A stretch of 10,303 bases of DNA from positions 1 to 10,303 of the forward strand of contig JAEZSL010000412.1 in the NCBI GenBank assembly GCA_023443925.1, read 5' to 3'. The notes beneath the pieces are model-generated. The model saw nothing but the letters and a program-made list of their open reading frames with translations. It was not told the origin of the DNA and made no database searches. A program made the position numbers and the translations under genes. This stretch comes from Bacillota bacterium (GTDB lineage: Bacteria; Bacillota_A; Clostridia; Lachnospirales; Lachnospiraceae). Of this stretch, positions 1 through 5,502 are shown piece by piece (positions within the stretch are counted from its first letter, which is position 1; every line of letters starts with the position of its first letter).

Positions 1-293
1 AATAATTTAGGATCGGTAATCTGGAAGAATACAACCGTATCTATTTTCATAGTAACATTATCCTTTGTTATAACCGGCTGAGGTGCAAAGTCCACAACCT
101 GTTCTTTTAACAGAACTTTTCTGGCTACTTTATCAATAAAAGGAATTTTAATATGAATTCCTACATTCCAGGTAGCCTGATATCCTCCAAGGCGCTCCAG
201 TACGTAGGAATGTGCCTGTGGTACGATCTTTATACAGGAAGCCAATATAACTAAAATAAGTACTGCAAAAACGATTAAAACTGTCTGCATCAT
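1..293 (-). CDS. SPFH/band 7 (stomatin/prohibitin-like, QmcA-type) membrane protein, N-terminal part only
   Basis: The gene runs off the left edge; 97 codons are visible. The protein has one N-terminal hydrophobic segment (residues 4-20) that probably anchors it in the membrane. It continues into the start of an SPFH domain with the family pattern IVPQAHSYVLERLGGY (23-38), then GIHIKIPFIDKVARKV (45-60) and LKEQVVDFAPQPVITKDNVT (62-81), and DTVVFFQITDPK (85-96). SPFH proteins form membrane-associated oligomeric scaffolds linked to protein quality control and membrane microdomains; the precise role here is not known. The start is ATG at 293, with AGGAGG at 304-309 ten bases upstream. The start overlaps the TGA of the NfeD gene as ATGA, so the two are translationally coupled. 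NfeD and SPFH proteins commonly act as a pair. Family assignment is firm; the C-terminal oligomerisation region is outside the window. Confidence 0.93.
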   Translation of the reverse strand, partial: MMQTVLIVFAVLILVILASCIKIVPQAHSYVLERLGGYQATWNVGIHIKIPFIDKVARKVLLKEQVVDFAPQPVITKDNVTMKIDTVVFFQITDPKL

Positions 294-739
294 AATATTA
301 TTTCCTCCTCTTCTTCTACTTCTACAATTAATTTAACACCTGAAACTTCTCTTATTATAACACGTTCTCCCGTTTCAATTATCTCCTGGCTGTCAAGTGC
401 CCTGGCTGTCCATTCCAAGCCGCCTACCACCACCTGTCCGGTATTGTTAAAATTATCAATTCTCTCAATAACTTTACCATCTTTTCCAATCAGACTTTCA
501 TAGTTGGTCTTGACCCGCTGTTTATTAAAATATTTTTGCGCAATCGGTCTGGTAAAAAATAATAGTACGAACGAAACAACTAAAAATACAACCAATTCCA
601 AAATAAAGTTGTCTGAAACTAAAGACAACAGGAAAGCAACTAAAGCTCCGCCGGCAAACCAGATGGTTGTCAGCCCAAGTGTTATGATTTCAATCACTAA
701 TAATACGGCTAACGTGATTAACCAATAAGTTGAATTCAC
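290..739 (-). CDS. NfeD-family membrane protein (short form)
   Basis: 149 residues. The N-terminal half is hydrophobic, with about three membrane segments (roughly residues 5-22, 25-42 and 46-67). The C-terminal half (about 78-142) is a beta-rich, OB-fold-like domain containing GKDGKVIERIDNFNNTGQVV and the typical NfeD pattern G..G.V...GLEWTARA. It ends in an acidic EEEEE stretch. Short NfeD proteins lack the serine protease domain of long forms and work with SPFH partners, which fits the ATGA-overlapping SPFH gene downstream. I chose GTG at 739 because AGGGGG lies 7 bases before it; the alternative ATG at 763 has no ribosome site. A likely promoter lies 90-117 bases upstream. The family is clear, but a cellular role cannot be read from the sequence. 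Confidence 0.9.
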   Translation of the reverse strand: MNSTYWLITLAVLLVIEIITLGLTTIWFAGGALVAFLLSLVSDNFILELVVFLVVSFVLLFFTRPIAQKYFNKQRVKTNYESLIGKDGKVIERIDNFNNTGQVVVGGLEWTARALDSQEIIETGERVIIREVSGVKLIVEVEEEEEIIL

Positions 740-828
740 TCTGAGTCCCCCTTTCCGTTTCATTACTGTTACTTTGATTTTACTTCATTACTATGGGATT
801 TACAAGGCAATATTGCATATTTTCGCTT

Positions 829-856
829 ATTTTAACCATATTCTAATAATATTCAA
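829..856 (-). promoter_or_regulatory. Probable sigma-A promoter of the NfeD-SPFH pair
   Basis: On the minus strand TTGAAT (851-856) and TAAAAT (829-834) are separated by 16 bases. They would start transcription near 822, about 83 bases before the GTG start at 739. The DNA between the methyltransferase stop (910) and this site shows no convincing hairpin terminator, so some read-through from upstream is possible. Confidence 0.5.
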
Positions 857-909
857 ATTATATACTCGATTTTTAAAAAATAATAACCAAATGGGATCCA
901 CCGGCAGCT

Positions 910-1698
910 CTATTTCTTTCTTCTCTGGCGGTACACTTCGTACATAAGGATTGCTGCCGCAATGGCTGCATTTAAGGATTCTACGCTGCCGGACATAGGG
1001 ATTTTGATATATTCATCCGATATGGCCGCTATATCATCACTTAAGCCGTTGGCCTCATTCCCAATCAAAATTCCGCACTTATCCGGATAATCTATTTCAT
1101 CATATGTCTTTACTGCATTTAAGTGGGCTGCATAGATAGAAATACCTTTTTGCTTCAACCAGGATAATGTTTCCTTAAAATCCTCCGTATAGATAAAAGG
1201 CATCCGGTATATAGCCCCCATGGTTGACCGTATTACTTTCGGGTTGTACATATCTACCGAAGTTTTGCTTAATATAACACCGGTAACTCCGGCACCTTCT
1301 GCTGTCCGTAAGATAGTACCGAGATTGCCGGGATCTCTGATGTCTTCCAGCAGCATTAAGCTGACCTCCGGTGCCCCCAAAATTTCATCAAGGCTGTAAA
1401 CCGGTTTCCGGACAACCGCCATAATTCCCTGCGGAGTCAGGGTGTCCGAAGCTTCTTTTAACACGCCGTCCGATACAAGCTCATAAGAAAAACCTTTAAA
1501 ATAATCTGTATCCACTGCCATTTTTTCTTCGTAAAAGCTCTCAGATACATATGCTTTAATTAAATAACCGCCGGCCTTTGATTCCTCAAACATCTTGATG
1601 CCTTCCGTTACAAATGCCCCCTGCTCGGTTCTGGCCCTGGCTTTCTTTTGCAGCTGTATTATATTTTTTATCTGTGGATTGGATGAACTGCTGATCAT
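910..1698 (-). CDS. TrmH/SpoU-family RNA 2'-O-ribose methyltransferase
   Basis: 262 residues, the usual size for the two-domain form. The N-terminal ~100 residues form a substrate-binding domain (LQKKARARTEQGAFVTEG at 16-33, typical of the SpoU_sub_bind fold). The SPOUT catalytic domain carries the three trefoil-knot motifs: motif 1 LLEDIRDPGNLGTILRTAEG (116-135, with Asn125 and Arg131), motif 2 GILIGNEANGL (209-219) and motif 3 IPMSGSVESLNAAIAAAILM (233-252). Such enzymes transfer a methyl group from S-adenosylmethionine to a ribose 2'-hydroxyl, usually in 23S rRNA or tRNA; the target nucleotide cannot be told from this sequence. The start is ATG at 1698, with AAGGGAG four bases upstream. 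It stands alone, with its own promoter and an upstream terminator. Confidence 0.93.
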   Translation of the reverse strand: MISSSSNPQIKNIIQLQKKARARTEQGAFVTEGIKMFEESKAGGYLIKAYVSESFYEEKMAVDTDYFKGFSYELVSDGVLKEASDTLTPQGIMAVVRKPVYSLDEILGAPEVSLMLLEDIRDPGNLGTILRTAEGAGVTGVILSKTSVDMYNPKVIRSTMGAIYRMPFIYTEDFKETLSWLKQKGISIYAAHLNAVKTYDEIDYPDKCGILIGNEANGLSDDIAAISDEYIKIPMSGSVESLNAAIAAAILMYEVYRQRRKK

Positions 1699-1809
1699 AA
1701 TGCTCCCTTATCTTGTATCCTTTATTTTTGGCCGCCTGGTCTGTTAAAAATCTAAGATCAGATTTAAACAAAATATATGTTTTCCTGACTGCCGTTACTT
1801 TCCTGTCAT

Positions 1810-1838
1810 ATTGTACCTCATCTATTTAACACTTTCAA
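1810..1838 (-). promoter_or_regulatory. Sigma-A promoter of the TrmH-family gene
   Basis: On the minus strand TTGAAA (1833-1838), 17 bases, then TACAAT (1810-1815): five of six matches at each element with ideal spacing. Predicted start near 1803 gives a leader of about 105 bases before ATG 1698. The leader contains a weak AT-rich inverted repeat (AAATCT/AGATTT) and nothing else I recognise. Confidence 0.7.
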
Positions 1839-1888
1839 GGATAAATCCCAGGCGATTATAAGCCAATATCCCTGCCCTTTATAAGACA

Positions 1889-1924
1889 ACAAAATCCCTG
1901 CTGATTAAAAAGCCGGGATTTTGT
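1889..1924 (-). terminator. Intrinsic terminator after the peptidase remnant
   Basis: A perfect 10-base-pair stem (ACAAAATCCC at 1889-1898 with GGGATTTTGT at 1915-1924) extends by two more pairs after one mismatch and closes a 10-base loop. It begins 11 bases past the TAA of the remnant at 1935. The run of T within the 3' arm and TTGTCTTAT after it provide the U-rich end. It also insulates the downstream TrmH promoter. Confidence 0.6.
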
Positions 1925-1934
1925 CCTTTATTCT

Positions 1935-2285
1935 TTATTGATAGTAATTTTTTAGAAAACCAACCCATTCCTCATAAATGGCCTTATCTGTTCTACCCAA
2001 AACCAGTTCATAGTCCTGGGTTTTGATTAATTGCATGACCTTATCCCATCCGTATTCTTTTTCCAGATACTCAATATAAGTATGTGAAAAGGTATAGCCG
2101 CCTATGGAAGAAAATTTCACAGGGTTATTTGTACTGTGGTCTTCATAGGAAGGAATATTCATATTATTAAGATAATCCCTGTAAAAGGGCTCTCCATTGG
2201 CCAGATATAATGCCATGCCTTCTGTCAGCCATAATTTTATATCCGGATTAATCAAACTGATATACGCGTGTACCATTTCAGCACA
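1935..2285 (-). pseudogene. Decapitated gluzincin-type zinc metallopeptidase remnant
   Basis: An open frame of 116 codons, or 113 from its only early ATG (2276). It resembles the C-terminal half of a gluzincin (HExxH...E) metallopeptidase of the MA-like type. Reading upstream of the ATG, the frame gives Cys-Ala-Glu-Met-Val-His-Ala-Tyr and then TAG at 2286-2288. The metal-binding motif that should read HEMVH is therefore AEMVH: the first zinc-binding His is replaced by Ala, and all N-terminal sequence is gone. The third-ligand region WLTEGMALYLANGEP is intact, as are the helical C-terminal parts (GGYTFSHTYIEYLEKEYGWD). No ribosome site precedes the ATG. The reading frame is otherwise undamaged, which suggests a recent loss or retention of a non-catalytic fragment. 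I cannot name the intact parent. A new small protein is possible but less likely. Confidence 0.7.
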
Positions 2286-2294
2286 CTAAAATAA

Positions 2295-2324
2295 AATATA
2301 ATCATCATTAACATATTTTGTCAA
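2295..2324 (-). promoter_or_regulatory. Near-consensus sigma-A promoter facing the peptidase remnant
   Basis: On the minus strand a perfect TTGACA (2319-2324), 18 bases, then TATATT (2295-2300). Transcription would start near 2288, only about 12 bases before ATG 2276, leaving no room for a ribosome site. This position suggests that a deletion joined the old promoter region to the middle of the coding sequence, though a chance match is possible. Confidence 0.5.
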
Positions 2325-2338
2325 TCATTTTCGATAGC

Positions 2339-2383
2339 CTAAAAAAGCCTTAATATAGAACTAAGTTGTAATAAATTTAAGCT
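2339..2383 (-). terminator. Probable intrinsic terminator of the LytTR-ABC operon
   Basis: On the minus strand AGCTTAA (2377-2383) pairs with TTAAGGCT (2346-2353) with one bulged G. The loop is 23 bases, and the 3' arm is followed directly by a run of T (2341-2346). The 5' arm overlaps the TAG stop of the permease gene. The stem is short and AT-rich, so its strength is uncertain. Confidence 0.45.
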
Positions 2384-3173
2384 AGGAAGCCAGATCCCGG
2401 TTGCTGTAAACCATGCAGGATAGCATTATACATAGAATTATTATAAAGGCACCCATTAGTAACAGGTTTTTATTTACTTCCCCGGAACCTGCGAATATAT
2501 CGGCGGCATTGGAATAGTAAAACGGAGTTATATATTTTAAATTTTCCATTTTCTCCGTTATTCTGCTGATTATATCCAGCATATATAGTACTAGTGTCAA
2601 TCCTAGCCCGGTACCAAACTGATTCCGTTTGCAGAAGGAAGATACCGCAAAGCAGATACCGGCTACTTCCAGATGCATAAGATATTGTGCTGCTATAAAA
2701 ACTGCCAACGGCTGCAGATCCACCTTTTCACCTATCATCATAAAGGAAAGTATGAATATAAGAAAATGTAACAGGTTAAACAAGGTAATGTATAGGGCAA
2801 GGGTTATAAGCTTGCTTGTAACAATGTGTATTCTGCCCAGGGGCAGCGTATGTAAAAACTCAGAAGTATGCAAAGCTTCCTCCTTGGAAAGGAGGGCGAT
2901 TCCCAACAGCGCAGCATACATGGCTCCGCCAAGGGCATACATAGTGCCGATCTCAGCAGCAAAAAAACCATCCATGGTAGCTATGGACAGCTTATCCAGG
3001 CCAAAGGCCAGAGAAAACCCGCCCATATTCCCGAAACTATCAGCCATTTCCTTCATGGTATCCTTTACCGCTGGAAAGAGGAATATACATCCGCTGCATA
3101 AAGCCGCCACACTGATAAACCAGATAAGAAAACTTTTAAAATTGATTTTTAATTCATGTATGATTAAAGTCAT
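2382..3173 (-). CDS. ABC-2 type transporter permease
   Basis: 263 residues with about six hydrophobic segments (roughly 13-34, 73-95, 118-147, 154-179, 186-205 and 236-256), which matches an ABC-2 permease subunit. The pattern EEALHTSEFLHTLPLGR (98-114), just after the second segment, and LKYITPFYYSNAADIF (212-227) are characteristic of the permeases paired with CcmA/BcrA-type ATPases in Clostridia. It would work with the ATPase encoded 92 bases upstream as an exporter; the substrate is unknown, and antimicrobial peptide or lipid export are only guesses from the family. Start ATG 3173 is preceded only by a weak ribosome site (GGTG about 11 bases upstream). A 12-codon open frame ends four bases before it and may couple translation. 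It is the last intact gene of the operon. Confidence 0.88.
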   Translation of the reverse strand: MTLIIHELKINFKSFLIWFISVAALCSGCIFLFPAVKDTMKEMADSFGNMGGFSLAFGLDKLSIATMDGFFAAEIGTMYALGGAMYAALLGIALLSKEEALHTSEFLHTLPLGRIHIVTSKLITLALYITLFNLLHFLIFILSFMMIGEKVDLQPLAVFIAAQYLMHLEVAGICFAVSSFCKRNQFGTGLGLTLVLYMLDIISRITEKMENLKYITPFYYSNAADIFAGSGEVNKNLLLMGAFIIILCIMLSCMVYSNRDLAS

Positions 3174-3177
3174 TTTA

Positions 3178-3216
3178 TTATTGCACCGCCACTAAAATAA
3201 ATGCGAAAGCATCCAT
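3178..3216 (-). CDS. Possible 12-codon leader peptide before the permease gene (hypothetical)
   Basis: The minus strand reads ATG at 3216 followed by codons for MDAFAFILVAVQ and TAA, with AAGGA nine bases upstream (3226-3230). The stop lies four bases before the permease ATG at 3173, a distance suited to translational coupling. The permease itself has a poor ribosome site, which makes the small frame of interest. An in-frame ATG at 3225 would give 15 codons but sits directly against the AAGGA. At this length chance is a serious alternative. Confidence 0.25.
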   Translation of the reverse strand: MDAFAFILVAVQ

Positions 3217-3265
3217 GAATGGCATTCCTTTCTTTTATACTATTTCTTCAATAAAACGAATTCTC

Positions 3266-4132
3266 TTACTCCCCGTAATAGTGCATAAACACTTCTTCCA
3301 GGGAAGCTTCTTCGATTAATAAATCTATAAGCTTTCTACCCTGCAGGGCTTTAAGAAGCTGGTTTATATCCCCGGGGTAATCAAATTCCAAAGAGTCCTT
3401 ATTCATTTTCACATGCATCATACCTGGCAGATCAAGCTGGCTTAGTCCGCTTATCTTAACCTTTTTCGTATTGGTATGGGCCAGGTTTTCAATTGTATCG
3501 ACACAAATGAGCCGTCCTTCTTTTATAATAGCCGCCTTGTTACAGTATTTTTTTACCTCCGGCAATACATGAGAAGATAGAAAGCAAGTAGCACCGGCCT
3601 GATTATATTCATTCATCAGTTGAAAAAACTCTGCCTGCATCAAAGGATCTAATCCCGAAGTCGGTTCGTCAAAGATAAAAAGTTCCGGTTTATGCTGCAT
3701 GGCACATACAATACTGACTTTTTTCCGGTTGCCAAGGGAGAGTTCCTCAATCTTTTTACCTGTATCCACCTGCAGACGCTCGCATATTCTCTCAGCTTCC
3801 TTCCGGCAATCCATTTTTCTGGCATCAGCGGCTAATTTTATTACATCCGCTACTTTCATAGCCGGATAAAACATAGCCTCCGAAGGCATATAACCAACCT
3901 TTCTTAGAATCTCTTTGTTGTCTTTTTTTACATCCATATTCAGAATACTGGCACTGCCCTCCCGAAACCGGATAAGACCTAAAAGGCATCGGATGGTAGT
4001 GGATTTTCCAGCCCCGTTTGGTCCTAAAAATCCAAAAACATCACCCTTGCCGACGGAAAGTGAAACCTGGCTGATACCGCGGTTTTTTCCATAAGTTTTT
4101 GTAAGGCTTTCAAGTCTGATCACTTCTTCCAT
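3266..4132 (-). CDS. ABC transporter ATP-binding protein
   Basis: 288 residues from ATG 4132. The nucleotide-binding domain fills the first ~220 residues: Walker A GPNGAGKST (37-45), signature LSLGN (131-135) in place of LSGGQ, Walker B LFIFDEP (151-157), D-loop SGLDP (159-163) and H-loop His188 in FLSSH. The Q-loop region reads GYMPSE, without the classical Gln, as seen in some BcrA/CcmA-like ATPases. The last ~65 residues form the C-terminal extension usual in this class and end in EASLEEVFMHYYGE. It energises export through the permease encoded downstream. I chose ATG 4132 because GGTGA lies five bases before it; ATG 4144 abuts its ribosome site, and GTG 4123 is also possible. The gene overlaps the DUF3021 gene by 23 bases. 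The function as an ABC ATPase is certain, the cargo is not. Confidence 0.95.
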   Translation of the reverse strand: MEEVIRLESLTKTYGKNRGISQVSLSVGKGDVFGFLGPNGAGKSTTIRCLLGLIRFREGSASILNMDVKKDNKEILRKVGYMPSEAMFYPAMKVADVIKLAADARKMDCRKEAERICERLQVDTGKKIEELSLGNRKKVSIVCAMQHKPELFIFDEPTSGLDPLMQAEFFQLMNEYNQAGATCFLSSHVLPEVKKYCNKAAIIKEGRLICVDTIENLAHTNTKKVKISGLSQLDLPGMMHVKMNKDSLEFDYPGDINQLLKALQGRKLIDLLIEEASLEEVFMHYYGE

Positions 4133-4586
4133 TCTCTTCACCATTCCTTTTTTTATATTCTCGCAACAAATTGTTTAATTCCCTGGAATCAATTGTCCTC
4201 TTTGTTTTATAAACCAAATATATACATAGATAAGAAAGTAACATAAAAACCATAAAATAAACAGTTACATCGGCTCTTCGCCCAAACCAGTTCAGGAAAT
4301 AACTGACGGCGGTATAAATTCCCGTACACACCAGAATTCCCACTGCCTCTTTGCCCCTAAGCTTTTCTGCCTCGTCAAAATTGTGAAATAAAAGAACCTG
4401 GAGATAACAGATTATGTAGTTGGTTAAAATCATTTCTATCATGGTTAAAATCGAAACCTGGAACAATCCCTGCATAACCAGTACAAAACAGTGAAAAGTC
4501 AGGATACAGAAAAAGTACAAACAGGCCTTAAATTCTATACCAATTTCCTTTGTTATATAACTTTCAAATTTAGTTCGCTTACTCAT
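4110..4586 (-). CDS. DUF3021 family membrane protein, probable partner/inhibitor of the LytTR regulator
   Basis: 158 residues with four hydrophobic segments (about 20-38, 46-67, 81-101 and 107-127) and a charged C-terminal tail (RELNNLLREYKKRNGEEN). Length, topology and position directly behind a LytTR gene match DUF3021. Such LytTR plus membrane protein pairs are known as LytTR regulatory systems, in which the membrane protein holds the regulator inactive until a signal arrives (established for Streptococcus mutans HdrRM and BrsRM). That this protein does the same is inference. Start ATG 4586 has AGAGG six to seven bases upstream and overlaps the LytTR stop by eight bases; the upstream GTG at 4595 is less likely. 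Confidence 0.85.
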   Translation of the reverse strand: MSKRTKFESYITKEIGIEFKACLYFFCILTFHCFVLVMQGLFQVSILTMIEMILTNYIICYLQVLLFHNFDEAEKLRGKEAVGILVCTGIYTAVSYFLNWFGRRADVTVYFMVFMLLSYLCIYLVYKTKRTIDSRELNNLLREYKKRNGEENGRSDQT

Positions 4587-5025
4587 CTCTCTCACCTCTT
4601 AACACACATTTTAATTCTTTTGCGTATCTCCTGGATATAATAACATGTTCTCCGTTAAGCAGTTTGGCATCGATACGGTTGCCGGCTTCACTGCGCAGCT
4701 CTTCAATCATATAAATGTTTATTACCATAGATTTCGAACACCTAAAAAAACCTTTATCCGAAAACTCCAGCTCTACCTTATTTAGAACATAAGGTATCTT
4801 ATAAACATCTCCCATGGTATAAGCAAAAGTTTCTCTGTCGACACTCTCCACATAAAGAATATCTCTAACGGAAACCATACATTCCGCCTCTGCCTTAAAA
4901 CCTGGAATCCGCTTTTCTTTTCCGCTGACACTCCGGATAATATCCTCGATCTTATCATTCATTTTCAGGTAACTAATGATGACTTCCTCTTCACCTTGTT
5001 CAATCTGATTAAGCGTTAGTTTCAT
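4579..5025 (-). CDS. Stand-alone LytTR-domain DNA-binding regulator
   Basis: 148 residues: a short N-terminal part (1-48) without a receiver domain, followed by a LytTR DNA-binding domain (about 50-145). Visible family features are RDILYVESVDRETFAYT (54-70), the strand-turn IPYVLNKVE (77-85), FFRCSKSMVINI (93-104) and ISRRYAKELK (130-139). It should bind direct repeats upstream of target genes as a dimer. There is no histidine kinase nearby; control probably comes through the DUF3021 protein, whose gene overlaps the end of this one. I chose ATG 5025, with GAGAGGTG ending six bases upstream. A GTG at 5034 is part of that ribosome site and would add only three residues. It heads a four-gene operon with the ABC transporter and may control itself through the repeats at 5085-5152. 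Confidence 0.92.
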   Translation of the reverse strand: MKLTLNQIEQGEEEVIISYLKMNDKIEDIIRSVSGKEKRIPGFKAEAECMVSVRDILYVESVDRETFAYTMGDVYKIPYVLNKVELEFSDKGFFRCSKSMVINIYMIEELRSEAGNRIDAKLLNGEHVIISRRYAKELKCVLRGERDE

Positions 5026-5046
5026 TGATTTCACCTCTCTTATAGC

Positions 5047-5074
5047 AGTATACCTGTTTTTATTAATGCTGCAA
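5047..5074 (-). promoter_or_regulatory. Possible promoter of the LytTR operon
   Basis: On the minus strand TTGCAG (5069-5074), 16 bases, then TATACT (5047-5052). The -10 is good and the -35 poor, as expected of a promoter that needs an activator. Transcription would start near 5040, leaving a leader of only about 15 bases that just includes the ribosome site. Confidence 0.35.
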
Positions 5075-5084
5075 TATCTGAATG

Positions 5085-5152
5085 CACAAGTTACGTTAAT
5101 CCGTACACAAGATACATAAAACCCTATTAGTCTGTACAGAACTATATAAACA
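5085..5152 (-). promoter_or_regulatory. Helically phased direct repeats, candidate LytTR operator
   Basis: On the plus strand CACAAGTTACGTTAAT (5085-5100) recurs as CACAAGATACATAAAA (5106-5121), 12 of 16 bases the same at a 21-base step. Separately TTAATCCGTACA (5096-5107) recurs as TTAGTCTGTACA (5127-5138) at a 31-base step. TACGTTAAT (5092-5100) fits the published LytTR half-site pattern [TA][AC][CA]GTTN[AG][TG], and TACATAAAA (5113-5121), 21 bases on, is a degenerate partner. The block lies just upstream of the -35 of the LytTR gene, where an activator would bind. TCTGTACAGA (5131-5140) is also a perfect palindrome. Confidence 0.4.
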
Positions 5153-5316
5153 CAGATCTGAATGATTGGAAAGGCTTATTTATAATTTTACTCTAAGGAT
5201 TTTTAGTCCTTCCGTTATGAAGTATTATTTTATGTAATAGATGATTTTAACCGATTCTAGCTATGAACTTTAAAGTAATACCGAATAGGAAATTACTACT
5301 AATTAGGAGCTGGAAA

Positions 5317-5345
5317 TTGATTTTTTCGCTTTCGTCCTATATACT
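5317..5345 (+). promoter_or_regulatory. Probable sigma-A promoter of the unknown membrane protein gene
   Basis: TTGATT (5317-5322), exactly 17 bases, then TATACT (5340-5345). Transcription would begin near 5352 and give a leader of about 150 bases that contains the whole tandem-repeat block. An inverted repeat AATTA/TAATT (5291-5304) lies just upstream of the -35. Confidence 0.6.
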
Positions 5346-5373
5346 CAAATTACGACTAAATACTACAAATTAT

Positions 5374-5498
5374 AGATGGGAGTAAGTTGAATTTTTTCAA
5401 CATCCTGATTTTAGGTGCTTAAGCGCACAGATGGGAGTTAAGTTGAAATCCTTTCAACATCCTGATTATACGTGGGCCTAAGCGCACAGATGGGAGTT
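5374..5498 (+). repeat. Tandem repeat leader (two copies plus a partial third), candidate structured regulatory RNA
   Basis: Copy 1 is 5374-5428 (55 bases), copy 2 is 5429-5487 (59 bases), and a third begins at 5488 and stops after AGATGGGAGTT. Each full copy has, in order: the block AGATGGGAG; a hairpin (GTTGAA/TTCAAC at 5386-5401 in copy 1, GTTGAAA/TTTCAAC at 5442-5458 in copy 2); the block CATCCTGATT; and a second stem region ending TAAGCGCAC. Each CATC (5401-5404, 5458-5461) can pair with the GATG of the next copy (5430-5433, 5489-5492), enclosing GTG/CAC pairs. The third GATGGGAG carries the ribosome site (GGGAG 5491-5495) of the gene at 5503, so pairing with copy 2 would partly cover it. 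Stem sequences are kept while loops differ, which hints at selection for structure. It matches no riboswitch class that I recognise. Confidence 0.7.
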
Positions 5499-5502
5499 TA
5501 TT

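Noticed and set aside
1586..1771. Small minus-strand open frame of 61 codons over the TrmH start
   Set aside because: It overlaps the well-supported TrmH gene in another frame, has no ribosome site and resembles nothing.
2629..3195. Plus-strand open frame of 188 codons opposite the permease gene
   Set aside because: It is antisense to a clear ABC-2 permease, with Cys/Ser/Arg-rich composition typical of a shadow frame.
5195..5211. AAGGA/TCCTT hairpin in the divergent intergenic region as a terminator
   Set aside because: Only five base pairs with a seven-base loop and no following T run on either strand.
5374..5487. CRISPR array
   Set aside because: Only two copies, the whole unit repeats rather than short repeats with unique spacers, and no cas gene is near.
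5374..5502. Type III toxin-antitoxin system (tandem RNA repeats before a toxin gene)
   Set aside because: The layout is similar, but the downstream protein is a 315-residue membrane protein, not a ToxN/CptN/TenpN-like endoribonuclease of about 170 residues, and there is no terminator between repeats and gene.
5374..5502. Known tandem riboswitch (glycine, cyclic di-GMP, glutamine, guanidine-II)
   Set aside because: I looked for the conserved core sequences of these classes and did not find them; only general stem-loop features are shared.
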